The notes: generated by a model from the letters alone, not told the origin. Positions 16,617 through 25,461 are shown, numbered from the stretch's first letter. The stretch is DNA of 64,000 bases from Acididesulfobacillus acetoxydans (GCF_900016645.1 NZ_CDGJ01000048.1), one strand, 5' to 3'. Numbers and translations are program-made.

Positions 16617-17019
16617 AGGGGGGTGACAGGTTCGGCACTCTCGCATGTCCGGGCAGGCGGCCCGAGGGATATGTGCCCATCAGGGAGCCGCGGCTTTGCG
16701 CGCCAAGGAAGCCAGAAGGGTCGAAATTGTGAAATTAGCAGACACTGCTATAGACACCATTCCGGACGGACTTTGGGGCGCTGGCGAGCGGGCCGCAGGC
16801 GCCGAGGGGTGCCTTATAATATAGCGTTCTTCAAGTCATGAAAGGTGGGTATCTTGCGGTGGACAGCCTTTTGCTGTGGGTAAAAGCGGGTAAAAAGGAA
16901 GCTGCGTAGCACGGGAAAAACCCGAACCGCGTGAGCGCGATAATTCCCGCTCCACCGTAAAGAGGAAACTGTTTAGCGCGGAGAAAACTTGCTTCATGAG
17001 AAAGGGGAGAAGGTTGAAT
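16617..17019. other. intergenic region with no recognised feature
   Basis: About 400 bases between permease and aminotransferase. A TATAAT at about 16814-16819 has no good -35 partner, and a few short GC-rich hairpins lack T-runs. No gene is supported. The gap means the aminotransferase may have a second promoter, but I cannot show one. Confidence 0.4.
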
Positions 17020-18366
17020 ATGCCGAACAGAGAAATACCCGGGCCAAAATCCCAGGCACTGTTGGAGAAAAAAAACAAGTATGTGGCTCGCGGCATTGCC
17101 CACGGGGTACCCATCTTCATTGAGAGGGCCGAAGGGGCGTGTCTCACCGATGTGGATGGTAATGAATACATCGATTTTTACGGGGGTATCGGGGTTTTGA
17201 ACGCCGGTCACTGTCCCCCGCCGGTTGTCCAAGCGATCAAAGAGCAAGCGGATAAGCTGATTCACACCTGTTTTATGATCACGATGTATGAAGGTTTCGT
17301 TTCTCTGGCAGAGAAGCTGGCCCAGATTACGCCCGGGAAATATGAGAAAAAATCGGTGCTCGTTAACAGCGGGGCGGAGGCGGTTGAAAATGCCGTCAAA
17401 ATCGCGCGGGCGGCCACGAAGAAGAGTGGTATTGTGGCTTTGGAGATGGCTTTCCACGGACGGACCAACCTGGCCATGGCTTTAACGAGCAAGGTAAAGC
17501 CATATAAGTACGGCTTCGGTCCCTTTGCGCCGGAGGTTTACAAACTTCCTTCCGCTTACTGTTACCGTTGTTATTACCGAGCCTCTTATCCCGGTTGCGG
17601 CATGCATTGCCTGGAGCAGTTTGAACGTTTTTTCGCGGCCGAGGTGGATCCGGACGCCATTGCGGCCGTGATTGTCGAACCTGTGCAGGGAGAAGGCGGA
17701 TTTATTGTGCCTCCGCCGGAATTCTTACCGGGGGTCGAAAAGATCGCCCGAAAGCACGGCGTACTCTTCATTGTGGATGAGGTGCAGACGGGTTTTGGCC
17801 GTACGGGGAGAATGTTTGCGTCTGATCATTACGGACTGGAGCCGGATCTCATGACGATGGCCAAATCGATTGCCTCCGGTATGCCGCTCAGCGCGGTAAC
17901 GGGAAAAGCCGAAATCATGGATGCCCCAGGCCCCGGCGGACTGGGGGGAACCTATGCGGGTAATCCCTTGGCTTGTGCGGCAGCGCTGGCGACTCTGGCC
18001 TATCTGGAACAGGAAAAGCTGGTGGAACGCTCGGCTGAGATCGGGACCAAGGTCATGGACCGCCTGCGGCAACTGCAAGAGAAATGCCCCCTGATCGGAG
18101 ATGTGCGCGGTCTGGGTGCAATGACGGCGATTGAATTGGTGCAAGATCGCCGGACCAAAGAACCCGCCAAAAAAGAGACGGCTCAGGTCATTGAGGAGTG
18201 CGCCAAGCAGGGCCTTCTCATTATCGGGGCGGGGGTGTTCGGCAATGTAGTTCGGATGCTGATGCCGCTGGTGATCACGGATGAGAAGCTGGATCAAGGG
18301 TTGGACATTCTGGAATCTGCCCTGGATAAGGTCGAGAAAGCGCGGGGGCGGCAAGTCGCTCGCTGA
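17020..18366 (+). CDS. class III PLP-dependent aminotransferase (4-aminobutyrate type)
   Basis: This enzyme would move the amino group of an omega-amino acid such as 4-aminobutyrate to 2-oxoglutarate, giving the semialdehyde. Fold-type I class III features are clear: NSGAEAVENAVKIARAAT, FHGRTNLAMALT, the VDEVQTGFGRTGRMF loop with the PLP-contacting Asp, and the Schiff-base Lys at about residue 282 in TMAKSIASGMPLSA. The 448-residue length is normal. The start is ATG 17020, following AAGGGGAGAAGG, not the upstream ATG at 16996. Exact substrate (GABA, beta-alanine, ornithine) cannot be read from sequence; the adjacent aldehyde dehydrogenase supports an omega-amino acid. Confidence 0.88.
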   Translation: MPNREIPGPKSQALLEKKNKYVARGIAHGVPIFIERAEGACLTDVDGNEYIDFYGGIGVLNAGHCPPPVVQAIKEQADKLIHTCFMITMYEGFVSLAEKLAQITPGKYEKKSVLVNSGAEAVENAVKIARAATKKSGIVALEMAFHGRTNLAMALTSKVKPYKYGFGPFAPEVYKLPSAYCYRCYYRASYPGCGMHCLEQFERFFAAEVDPDAIAAVIVEPVQGEGGFIVPPPEFLPGVEKIARKHGVLFIVDEVQTGFGRTGRMFASDHYGLEPDLMTMAKSIASGMPLSAVTGKAEIMDAPGPGGLGGTYAGNPLACAAALATLAYLEQEKLVERSAEIGTKVMDRLRQLQEKCPLIGDVRGLGAMTAIELVQDRRTKEPAKKETAQVIEECAKQGLLIIGAGVFGNVVRMLMPLVITDEKLDQGLDILESALDKVEKARGRQVAR

Positions 18367-18477
18367 AGCGCGGGCGTTGCCGGCCGGGAGAGGTCCTGGC
18401 GTCAACCCCTGTGGAAACCCCACCGGCCGCGGCGGGCAATCGTAAAGTCTAAGTATAGCGTGTGAGGGGGCAATCCG

Positions 18478-19911
18478 GTGTTAGAGAGTTATCCCATCTA
18501 TATTAACGGTCGATGGCTGGAAACTGAGAACAAATTGGATGTGGTGGACAAATTCAGCGGCGAAGTCTTTGCCAGGGTATCCGTATCGGGGGAGGCCGAG
18601 GTGGATGCCGCTGTATCGGCGGCGCTGGAAGCGTTTCGCCAGTCTCCGCTTCCGCCTTACCGGCGGTACGAGATTTTGGCCAAGGGTTCGGCTTTGCTGG
18701 CGGAGAGAGTTGACGAACTCGCGCTGACCATAACCCGGGAGGCGGGAAAAGTCTTAAAAGACGCTAAAACCGAGGTCCTTCGGGCCGCCCAGGTGTTGCA
18801 GATCGCGGCGGAGGAAGCCAAACGCATCACAGGCGAGATGATTCCGGTTGAAGCTGCTCCGGGGGCCGAAAACAGACTGGCTTATACTGTTCGGGTTCCC
18901 ATCGGGGTGGTCTGTGCTATCAGTCCCTTCAACTTTCCTTTAAATCTTGCTTGTCATAAAGTGGCTCCGGCCCTGGCTGCCGGCAATACGGTGGTCTTCA
19001 AGCCTTCCTCCGCCACCCCGATTTCCGGAATAAACATTTGCCGCATCCTGGAAGAAGCGGGACTCCCCCCGGGGTATCTCAATTTGGTGGTCGGCGGCGG
19101 CAATGAAGTCGGCGACTTGCTTTTGCGGGATGAGAGAATCGCTTTCTACTCTTTCACAGGGTCCGCGAAAGTCGGAAAGAGGATCATGGCGACCGTGGGC
19201 TTACGGAAAGCGACCATGGAACTCGGTTCAAACTCGGTCACTATTGTGCACAAGGATGCGGATTTGGAGAAAGCGGCGGCAGCGTGCAGCCGTATGCCCT
19301 TTGTCAATGCCGGCCAAGTCTGTATTTCGATCCAGCGCCTGCTGGTGCACAGGGACATTTACGAACGTTTCACGGAGATGCTGGCCGCCAAAACCCGCGA
19401 ACTCGTCCTCGGTAATCCACTGGACGCGGACACGGACCTGGGCCCCATGATTAGCGAAGCGGAAGCGATCAGGGCTGAAACTTGGGTCAAGGCCGCTTTG
19501 GCAGGGGGCGCGACTCTGGTGAGCGGCGGCAAGCGCCGGGGTGCTCTGTTTGAGCCGACCATTTTGACCAACGTTGAACCTGAGATGAAGGTCGTCTGTG
19601 AAGAGGTCTTCGCTCCCGTAGTCAGTGTGATTCCGTACGACGATTTTGACGAAGCGGTTAAAATGACTAATGCTTCCAAATACGGCCTCCAAGCCGGTGT
19701 TTTTACATCCTCAATTGAAATTGCCAATAAGGCGGCCCGCGAGTTGGAAGTCGGCGGAGTCATTGTCAACGATACTTCTGTCTACAGGGCTGATCAAACT
19801 CCTTACGGCGGCGTTAAGGAAAGCGGGAACGGTCGGGAAGGTCCAAAATATGCCATTCAGGAAATGACGGAGCCCAAACTAGTCGTCTTCAATCTAGATG
19901 TTCTTTCATGA
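18478..19911 (+). CDS. NAD(P)-dependent aldehyde dehydrogenase
   Basis: This 477-residue enzyme oxidises an aldehyde, most likely the semialdehyde made by the neighbouring aminotransferase, to the acid. The ALDH signatures are present: SPFNFPLNLACHKVAPALAA, FTGSAKVGKRI, catalytic Glu at about 248 in MELGSNSV, and catalytic Cys at about 282 in NAGQVCISIQR. GQVCISIQR resembles the lactaldehyde/phosphonoacetaldehyde/sulfoacetaldehyde branch more than classical GabD, so the substrate is open. It starts with GTG 18478, 111 bases after the aminotransferase. Its 3' end abuts a tnpB fragment. Confidence 0.88.
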   Translation: MLESYPIYINGRWLETENKLDVVDKFSGEVFARVSVSGEAEVDAAVSAALEAFRQSPLPPYRRYEILAKGSALLAERVDELALTITREAGKVLKDAKTEVLRAAQVLQIAAEEAKRITGEMIPVEAAPGAENRLAYTVRVPIGVVCAISPFNFPLNLACHKVAPALAAGNTVVFKPSSATPISGINICRILEEAGLPPGYLNLVVGGGNEVGDLLLRDERIAFYSFTGSAKVGKRIMATVGLRKATMELGSNSVTIVHKDADLEKAAAACSRMPFVNAGQVCISIQRLLVHRDIYERFTEMLAAKTRELVLGNPLDADTDLGPMISEAEAIRAETWVKAALAGGATLVSGGKRRGALFEPTILTNVEPEMKVVCEEVFAPVVSVIPYDDFDEAVKMTNASKYGLQAGVFTSSIEIANKAARELEVGGVIVNDTSVYRADQTPYGGVKESGNGREGPKYAIQEMTEPKLVVFNLDVLS

Positions 19912-20290
19912 ACAGATTGGACATTGGCGCCTGAAAATAGCCATCGTGAACAGTGATCGCATGGGTCGAACAAAGAAGTTGAGAGTAGCCGTCCTTGGGC
20001 AGATACTTGGGGATCTTGACTTTATCCGGTGGATATTGCCCTAACGCCGCTTTTCTGCCGAGTGCCAGGAAGGATTTCATGGCTTCGTGCGCACTCTTTA
20101 AGGTCTGCTGGCTTGCTCCGGCTTGGATTAAACGGTAGTTCTCATTTGTTTTACACTGTATGGTGGAGTTTGTTGAAACTCAGCAGTTTTCCCGGCGCAA
20201 AGAAGTGTTGGCGCAGGGCATAGAGAGCGGCATTGGTGCAGATACGCGAGCCGGTGCGTCGCCAAGTTGGGAAGCACCGGCTCAGATTTC
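19912..20290 (-). pseudogene. fragment of an IS200/IS605-type tnpB
   Basis: Minus-strand frames match the N-terminal part of TnpB. Upstream piece (about 20290 to 20154): ICTNAALYALRQHFFAPGKL, ending at a stop (20151-20153). After a one-base frame change near 20150 the match resumes with NENYRLIQAGASQQTLKSAH, then KSFLALG and KIPKYLPKDGYSQL. It ends next to the aldehyde dehydrogenase and lacks the RuvC catalytic domain and zinc finger. No tnpA is present. It is a dead remnant of an insertion sequence. The remaining bases to 20406 show nothing else. Confidence 0.75.
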
Positions 20291-20406
20291 GTTTATGTTG
20301 AGCGGCAGATATGTTGGACGAATAGGTCACGCGGACAAAATAGCTCTGCCCGCCCCCAAAAAAGGATACTTTATCAAGGCTGGACGGTATCCAGGGTTTG
20401 ACGGCA

Positions 20407-21339
20407 TCAGGGTTTAACCGCTCTGATTACTTGCCGGTCGGCTACTTCGTCGAGAGTCACATGGGTAAAACCAGCTGTGCCAAGCCAAGCGTTATACTGC
20501 TCGAAGGTCCAGGTCCCGCCGTTGACGGTATTGACTAACATATTTACGCCAAAAACAGCGGCAGAAGATTTGGTTCCGCGTACGGTGTCGATAACGGCGA
20601 TTTCCCCGCCGCTGCGCAACGCTTGACCCACCTTGCGGAACAGTTCTGCGTTTTCCGCTTCGCCGAAGATGTGACAAATGTTTCCGAGGAAGGCTAAATC
20701 GAAGGGACCGGCGGGCAAGCCCCGGTTAAAATCTCCCGAAATCATGGTGATGCCTGCCTTTTCGGCTCTTTCTCCCATCAACTCCACTACGGGCGGCAGG
20801 TCCAGCACGGTTACTTGCGCTCCCTTGGCCGCAAACGCGGCGCCGTAAATCAGCGGGCCGCCGCCGATGTCGAGGACCCGCGCTCCTCCGGCCGTTTTGC
20901 CAAGGAGAAAGTCCGCTATTGCCGGGGCGGCGTTCCGGGCTCCCCGGCCCATACCTTCCATGAAATAGCGGGTGTTTTCCGGATCCTGATCCCGCGGCAC
21001 GGGCTGCCCGTTCACCAGAACCTCCGGCAAATGGACCCAGGAGCGGATCAGATTGTAGCGATGCATGAAGGAAAAGCCGAGAAAATCGGGCGACTCCTGG
21101 TTATAGAGCATGTCGCGGGCCTGGGCAGAGAGACTTACGGTTTCCCCCTCTTTGACCACGTAGCCGAGAGCGGCCAAAGCTTCCACCACTACCCAAACGG
21201 CGCGCGGATTCAGGTTTAATTTCTCTGCCAGGGCGGTATAGGTGGTGTTTGTGCGCAGAGCCTCGACTATTCCGGTTTTTACGGCTGCCCCAAGAATTAA
21301 GAGTTCTTGGGGTATGGTCATAATCTTGTCATTGGGCAT
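20407..21339 (-). CDS. O-methyltransferase family SAM-dependent methyltransferase
   Basis: The protein has an N-terminal winged-helix dimerisation domain (about residues 8-85, TALAEKLNLNPRAVWVVVEA) and a C-terminal Rossmann methyltransferase domain with motif I VLDIGGGPLIYG and LDLPPVVELM, typical of the PF00891 group that methylates small hydroxylated or carboxylated compounds. The substrate is unknown. I place the start at ATG 21339, eight bases downstream of GGAG (minus strand), rather than a TTG 15 codons earlier. It is transcribed alone, with IS and repeat debris on both sides. Confidence 0.82.
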   Translation of the reverse strand: MPNDKIMTIPQELLILGAAVKTGIVEALRTNTTYTALAEKLNLNPRAVWVVVEALAALGYVVKEGETVSLSAQARDMLYNQESPDFLGFSFMHRYNLIRSWVHLPEVLVNGQPVPRDQDPENTRYFMEGMGRGARNAAPAIADFLLGKTAGGARVLDIGGGPLIYGAAFAAKGAQVTVLDLPPVVELMGERAEKAGITMISGDFNRGLPAGPFDLAFLGNICHIFGEAENAELFRKVGQALRSGGEIAVIDTVRGTKSSAAVFGVNMLVNTVNGGTWTFEQYNAWLGTAGFTHVTLDEVADRQVIRAVKP

Positions 21340-21467
21340 TTTCGGCACTCCTTTCGGGCCCGTGTTATCCTGAACGTTTTTCAATCAGTATAACACAGGA
21401 CCGTATCGGAAGGTACGAGGTGACACGGAGTGCCGCCGGCATTTTTAGCAACTGGCTAGGGCAATCC

Positions 21468-21614
21468 GACTATTCAAGGGCCGAAAGATTCGTCACAATA
21501 GGGGATTCCGCTGCCGCTGCATGATTCGCTGCTGCGAGCCGGAGAAGCCCGGCAACTGTTTTCAGCCCTGGCGGGTAACATTTTTGCGGCATAGGGATCC
21601 ATGCCTGAATAGTC
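21468..21614. repeat. 147-base element bounded by 9-bp inverted repeats
   Basis: GACTATTCA (21468-21476) and TGAATAGTC (21606-21614) form terminal inverted repeats, extended by AAGG/CC on the inside. Read on the minus strand, bases 21615-21549 align without gaps to 44521-44587 at 47 of 67 positions, including blocks of 12 and 11 identical bases. It encodes no convincing protein. It resembles a small non-autonomous (MITE-like) or REP-type element. Other parts of 21340-21792 show no gene. Confidence 0.5.
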
Positions 21615-21792
21615 AGTGCGCAATATCGGAGGGGTGCCGGAAGGGAAAGCAACGGTATAGGTCAAGGCGGAGATAGATGTTGTTTATGGCGGGTAAAGGG
21701 TGAGTACGATTTAGTTGGGCAAGGCGGCCAGAGTAACGACCTATGTCAGAGGCACTTGGCCCATGAAGGCAGGGTTATGCCGTCAACGTGGG

Positions 21793-22941
21793 TCAGACTT
21801 TCTGCTGAGAGAGACGAAGATGTGAGGAACGCCAAGGCAACAGGGATCCATTCCAAATGCCAATGAGGGTCTTGATGGCGACCAGGGAGAAGAATCCCGC
21901 CAGGACAAGGAATTGAATCAATCCGGCGACGGCAAAGAACGAGTGCCCGACAAGACGGTTCAAGGCATAGGTTCCGGTCGTAAAGCTTCCCAGCGGAAAA
22001 ACGTAGCTCCACCAGCCCAGGCTGTAAGGGATGGTGCTGTCCTTGTCAGTGAGGTGCAGAAGGGAGTAGAGACTGGCAATAACGATCCACCAGATGCCGA
22101 CTCCCCACATGGCAATGGCAAAAGCAATCCCCAGAGCGTGAAACCCGCTGCTCCAAGCGCCAAAAAGGGATTGGGTGACAAAAGGAAGGTTGCTGAAGAC
22201 AGTCATGGACATGCCGATAGGGCCTATCTCGATCCAGACACTGGGAACAAAACCGCCGCCGATTTTGCCTTTATAAACCAGCCGCGAATAGTAGAGGCTG
22301 CTGACCATGATGAAGAGAAAGAAAGTCATACCGAACATGGCTAAAATGAGAATGGTGAAGAAAAACTGCTGGGCCGGCGAGTTCCAATAGGGGATGAGGT
22401 TGGTCCCGGTGGCTGCCGCGACAATGGGAGGAACGATCGGGATGAGCCAGCTGGCATGGGTATCTTCAAGAGAAACCTGGTGGGTGACAAAGAGCAGATA
22501 GGGTACTGTAATAATAGTAAAGAGAGAAACCGCAACACCGCACAGCCAAATGACTTTGCTCATCAGAATGGCAGTGGCTGGGGAGAGCAGATGTGTGCCG
22601 ATGATGAGAAAATCGTTGCCCACCACGTTGATACCCATGGCTAAGGCGCCGTAGAAGAGGGCTTTATTAGGGTCGGAAAAGTCTTTTAAAGCCTCATCAG
22701 TATGGTGAAACCATCGCCGTACCCATAAAGCGAGGGCGACAAGAAAGACTCCGCTGACAAGGAGAAAAAGGGCTTTGCCAATCATATACCGTCCGGGCAG
22801 GGCAATGGGCGAGGCGTAGCTCAGGGCGGCGACGATGCCGATTCCCATGACCACGGTGAACCAATTAGTGCCGAACTGACGCGAGAGAGACGGACGTCTG
22901 TCAATTTGACGACGTCCTGTTTTAAGTTGAGCTCCTAACAT
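21793..22941 (-). CDS. TDT/SLAC1-family transporter (TehA-like)
   Basis: A 382-residue membrane protein with about ten hydrophobic segments, beginning FGTNWFTVVMGIGIVAALSY. This is typical of the TDT family, which includes tellurite-resistance TehA, malate transporters and sulfite exporters; all move anions. The start is ATG 22941 with GGAGGA seven bases upstream on the minus strand. It diverges from a LysR-type regulator 226 bases away. That regulator resembles CysL, which is tied to sulfur metabolism in Bacillus, so sulfite export is a reasonable guess, but C4-dicarboxylates cannot be excluded. Confidence 0.85.
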   Translation of the reverse strand: MLGAQLKTGRRQIDRRPSLSRQFGTNWFTVVMGIGIVAALSYASPIALPGRYMIGKALFLLVSGVFLVALALWVRRWFHHTDEALKDFSDPNKALFYGALAMGINVVGNDFLIIGTHLLSPATAILMSKVIWLCGVAVSLFTIITVPYLLFVTHQVSLEDTHASWLIPIVPPIVAAATGTNLIPYWNSPAQQFFFTILILAMFGMTFFLFIMVSSLYYSRLVYKGKIGGGFVPSVWIEIGPIGMSMTVFSNLPFVTQSLFGAWSSGFHALGIAFAIAMWGVGIWWIVIASLYSLLHLTDKDSTIPYSLGWWSYVFPLGSFTTGTYALNRLVGHSFFAVAGLIQFLVLAGFFSLVAIKTLIGIWNGSLLPWRSSHLRLSQQKV

Positions 22942-23009
22942 AAATCATTCCTCCAAACAATGATGATGTTTAATGACCTTCCGGTTATTTGACTAGTTGT
23001 AGGATAAGG

Positions 23010-23025
23010 CTTACAATACTATAAG
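23010..23025 (+). promoter_or_regulatory. LysR-type operator candidate between divergent genes
   Basis: CTTACAATACTATAAG is an interrupted dyad (CTTA-N8-TAAG) containing a T-N11-A arrangement as in LysR boxes. It lies in the AT-rich divergent region between the TDT transporter and lysR-like genes. Confidence 0.35.
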
Positions 23026-23167
23026 TAAAATCGTTTATGTTTATGAAATAGATAAGGGCTAGTTATTTGCTGAAGTGCCTCCGTTTGCGGTCTCCAATGA
23101 TGATGCTGCACGGCAGGAGGTTGGCCCTCAAAGATGTCATGCTGCGCGTACTTTCAGAAAGCGGGTG

Positions 23168-24064
23168 ATGAATTTGGACCACCGTCTCCTTTCTTTTGTC
23201 AAGGTGGTACAGGAGCAGAGCTTCTCACGAGCCGCCGCCGCTCTGCATATAACCCAGCCGGCGGTGACCCAGCATATTCAGAGCCTGGAAGCCGAATTTG
23301 ACGCCAGCTTGCTGGAACGGGGCAAACGCTCTGTCAATACTACGAAAGCGGGCGAAATTGTTTTCCATGAGGCCCTCCGGATCCTTGAGCATTATAATGA
23401 AATGAAACGTTTGGTCGATGAAGTACTCGGCGGTGATACCGGCAGTATCGTGGTTAGCGCCAGTTATACCTTTGGCGAATACATCTTGCCGTATGTTCTC
23501 CGACAATTTCAGCAATCCTATCCCAAGATTTCCTTCGTGGTCAATATCGTAAACAGCGATGAAGTGGTCCGCCAAGTGCGAAACCATGAAGCGGACATCG
23601 GGATTATCGAAACCGACCTGGCCGGCAGCGAAAATTTGACGGTGGTTCCTTTTGCCCGGGATGAAGTTATTGTCATCGCGGCCTCAAACAACAATTTTTA
23701 TGCCGGGACGGCACCGCTGGCAGAGGAACTGGCGACCCAGACCTGGCTTTTGCGGGAGGAAGGATCCGGAACCAGAAGGGTGGCAGAGAAGGCTCTCAAA
23801 GATCTCGCCATTTCTCCGACCCATATCCTGGAATTGGGCAGTATTCAAATTATTAAGCAATCGGTCGAGGCGGGACTGGGAATTTCGGTTCTTTCCAATT
23901 GGACCGTCCGGAAGGAACTTTCTTTGAACACCCTGAAGCAGGTCAATCCCCAAGGTTTCTCCCTGGGGCGATCATTTTCGTATATTCATTTGACAGCGGA
24001 ATGGCAGACCAAAACGATCAAGTTGTTCGCCGGGTGTTTAACCGGAATGGCAGGTCGTTTTTAA
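23168..24064 (+). CDS. LysR-family transcriptional regulator (CysL-like)
   Basis: A 298-residue LysR regulator: N-terminal helix-turn-helix (FVKVVQEQSFSRAAAALHIT then QPAVTQHIQSLE) and a periplasmic-binding-protein-like effector domain with GSIVVSASYTFGEYILP and RQVRNHEADIGIIETDL. The effector domain style is closest to CysL/CbbR-like members. The start is ATG 23168, where the conserved NLDHRLLSF begins; a longer frame from 23075 adds unrelated residues. It diverges from the TDT transporter and probably regulates it. The effector is unknown. Confidence 0.9.
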   Translation: MNLDHRLLSFVKVVQEQSFSRAAAALHITQPAVTQHIQSLEAEFDASLLERGKRSVNTTKAGEIVFHEALRILEHYNEMKRLVDEVLGGDTGSIVVSASYTFGEYILPYVLRQFQQSYPKISFVVNIVNSDEVVRQVRNHEADIGIIETDLAGSENLTVVPFARDEVIVIAASNNNFYAGTAPLAEELATQTWLLREEGSGTRRVAEKALKDLAISPTHILELGSIQIIKQSVEAGLGISVLSNWTVRKELSLNTLKQVNPQGFSLGRSFSYIHLTAEWQTKTIKLFAGCLTGMAGRF

Positions 24065-24114
24065 TGATGCCGACGGAATAATTGAGTATTAAAGCCCATC
24101 GTATTCAAAGAGAA

Positions 24115-24146
24115 ATCAGGGATTTGGACATTGCCAAATCCCTGAT
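24115..24146. terminator. 13-bp perfect hairpin between convergent genes
   Basis: ATCAGGGATTTGG, loop ACATTG, CCAAATCCCTGAT. It lies between the ends of the lysR-like gene (plus) and the ferredoxin gene (minus), where a bidirectional terminator is expected, though T-runs are short. Confidence 0.5.
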
Positions 24147-24272
24147 AGATCGAGTCAAAAATCTCTGATATGTCGAGTCAAGGCCAGGTCTGGTTGTGGC
24201 CGGAGACCACAGGGCAGTGAACTCGGGGTCGGTCCGGAAATTAAGAAGCCAGAGCTGATGAGGAGCGGTTTT

Positions 24273-24461
24273 CTACTCCAGTACGATGGCTTCGCCAGGG
24301 CACATTTGTGCCGCTTCTTTAGCGGACTCCTCGGCTTCGGGCGGAACCGGATTTGTGTAGGCTTCGGCCAGCCCCTGATCATTCATCCGAAAAACCTCGG
24401 GGCAAACGGCTTCACAGGAACCGCAACCGATACAATCCGCCTGATTTACTGTGGCATACAT
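24273..24461 (-). CDS. small [4Fe-4S] ferredoxin
   Basis: A 62-residue single-cluster ferredoxin. The ligands are C10-x2-C13-x2-C16 with CP at position 20 (CIGCGSCEAVCP), and a late Cys in AAQMCPGEAIVLE. The second-cluster cysteines of a 2[4Fe-4S] ferredoxin are missing, matching the monocluster Clostridia/Thermotoga-type ferredoxins. It is a general electron carrier. ATG 24461 follows GAAAGGAG on the minus strand. It is not in an operon, so the partner enzyme cannot be inferred. Confidence 0.92.
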   Translation of the reverse strand: MYATVNQADCIGCGSCEAVCPEVFRMNDQGLAEAYTNPVPPEAEESAKEAAQMCPGEAIVLE

Positions 24462-24629
24462 GGGCTAAACACTCCTTTCAAAATTGCGGGTGGACATCGC
24501 CAATGCAAGGATAACGCATAAACCCCGCTTGATCAATGCCTAAACGGGGAAAGGGGAATGTTTTTTCGCCCAGAGCAGTGGGGGGAGACCCGTGGGGCCC
24601 GTCACTCGGGGAAGGCTCAGCCGGCGGAG

Positions 24630-24721
24630 AAAAGAGACGTTTCGGGTTAAAAAAGGCGTTTCGGGTTAAAAGAGACGTTTCGGGTTAAAAAAGGAGCGGG
24701 TTAAAAAAGGAGTGGCGAGTT
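24630..24721 (+). repeat. five tandem units of about 19 bases, intergenic
   Basis: Units begin at 24630, 24649, 24668, 24687 and 24703. Units 1 and 3 are identical (AAAAGAGACGTTTCGGGTT), unit 2 differs at two positions, unit 4 lacks three bases and unit 5 is divergent. There are no spacers, so it is not a CRISPR array. It lies upstream of the small membrane protein gene. Nothing else is recognised in 24462-24862 apart from a TATAAT at 24823-24828. Confidence 0.8.
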
Positions 24722-24862
24722 AAAAAAAAACGCTTTTGTGAAAGTGCGTATAAGAGCTTATTGCGTGATTCTTAAATATTTTACTTCTTTGTTTATAAAT
24801 GAAGCCACGCTACGAAAATGTTGTATAATAGGGTTCGGCAAAAATGCGAGGAGTTGGGTAAG

Positions 24863-25192
24863 ATGAGTTTTTTGGAAGCAATCATGTTGATATGTTTTGG
24901 AGCCGCCTGGCCGTTCTCGATCTATCAGTCGTACAAGTCGCGGTCGACGGCCGGAAAAAGCCCGGCCTTCTTGGGAATTCTTATCTTGGGATATATTGCC
25001 GGTATTTTGCACAAGCTGTTCTTCAGTTATGATTATGTTTTGTACCTCTATATACTGAACCTAATTATGGTCTCGGCCGACCTGGCGTTGTACTATTACA
25101 ACAAACGCAGAAATGAGACAGGAGCCGGAGCCACCGGAAACGCGGCATACCCTGAATGTGTACACCCTACTATACACCCTGCGGCTAAATAG
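24863..25192 (+). CDS. small PQ-loop/SemiSWEET-like membrane protein
   Basis: The 109-residue product has three hydrophobic segments and the pattern FLEAIMLICFGAAWPFSIYQ then SYKSRSTAGKSPAFL, as in small PQ-loop or SemiSWEET-like proteins found in Clostridia, with segments GYIAGILHKLFF and YILNLIMVSADLALYYYN. A transport role for small sugars is possible by fold only; no function is assigned. The ATG at 24863 follows AGGAG by nine bases. A TATAAT lies 35 bases upstream of the start. A good terminator follows the gene, so it is monocistronic. Confidence 0.7.
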   Translation: MSFLEAIMLICFGAAWPFSIYQSYKSRSTAGKSPAFLGILILGYIAGILHKLFFSYDYVLYLYILNLIMVSADLALYYYNKRRNETGAGATGNAAYPECVHPTIHPAAK

Positions 25193-25223
25193 TCCTTGGT
25201 GAAAAATCCGGAGTTGCGTACAG

Positions 25224-25251
25224 GAGAAGCAAGCAAGCTTCTCTTTTTTTT
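25224..25251 (+). terminator. Rho-independent terminator
   Basis: GAGAAGC, six-base loop, GCTTCTC and then eight T residues, 31 bases after the small membrane protein's stop. Confidence 0.85.
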
Positions 25252-25445
25252 CAGAGCGAACTGCCTAAAAAGTAGGCAATTTCTCAGAAAGGTGAGAAAA
25301 AAGTGGGCAGGTAAGGGGGCGGGCCTGCAAAGAGAATAGCCACGGGCCAAAAGGAGGAAGACATATGTGAATAAACGTATAAGTACAAAGTGCCTGAATG
25401 GCGGATTACTTCAATATTTTCAGAATTACCGTTTCTCCGGATGTT

Positions 25446-25461
25446 TGGCACGAATTTTGCT
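25446..25461 (+). promoter_or_regulatory. sigma-54 (-24/-12) promoter of the MFS transporter gene
   Basis: TGGCACGAATTTTGCT fits TGGCACRNNNNTTGCW at every defined base, as does the promoter at 14785. It lies 228 bases upstream of the MFS start, between a terminator and that gene, in a stretch (25252-25688) with no other gene. No activator gene is adjacent. Confidence 0.8.

Noticed and set aside
21474..21665. 63-residue minus-strand frame
   Set aside because: It lies inside the inverted-repeat element and has a low-complexity Ser/Cys/Ala pattern with no homology I recognise.
24630..24721. Possible CRISPR array
   Set aside because: Units of about 19 bases are directly adjacent with no spacers and no cas genes are near. 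The same applies to 32574-32653.
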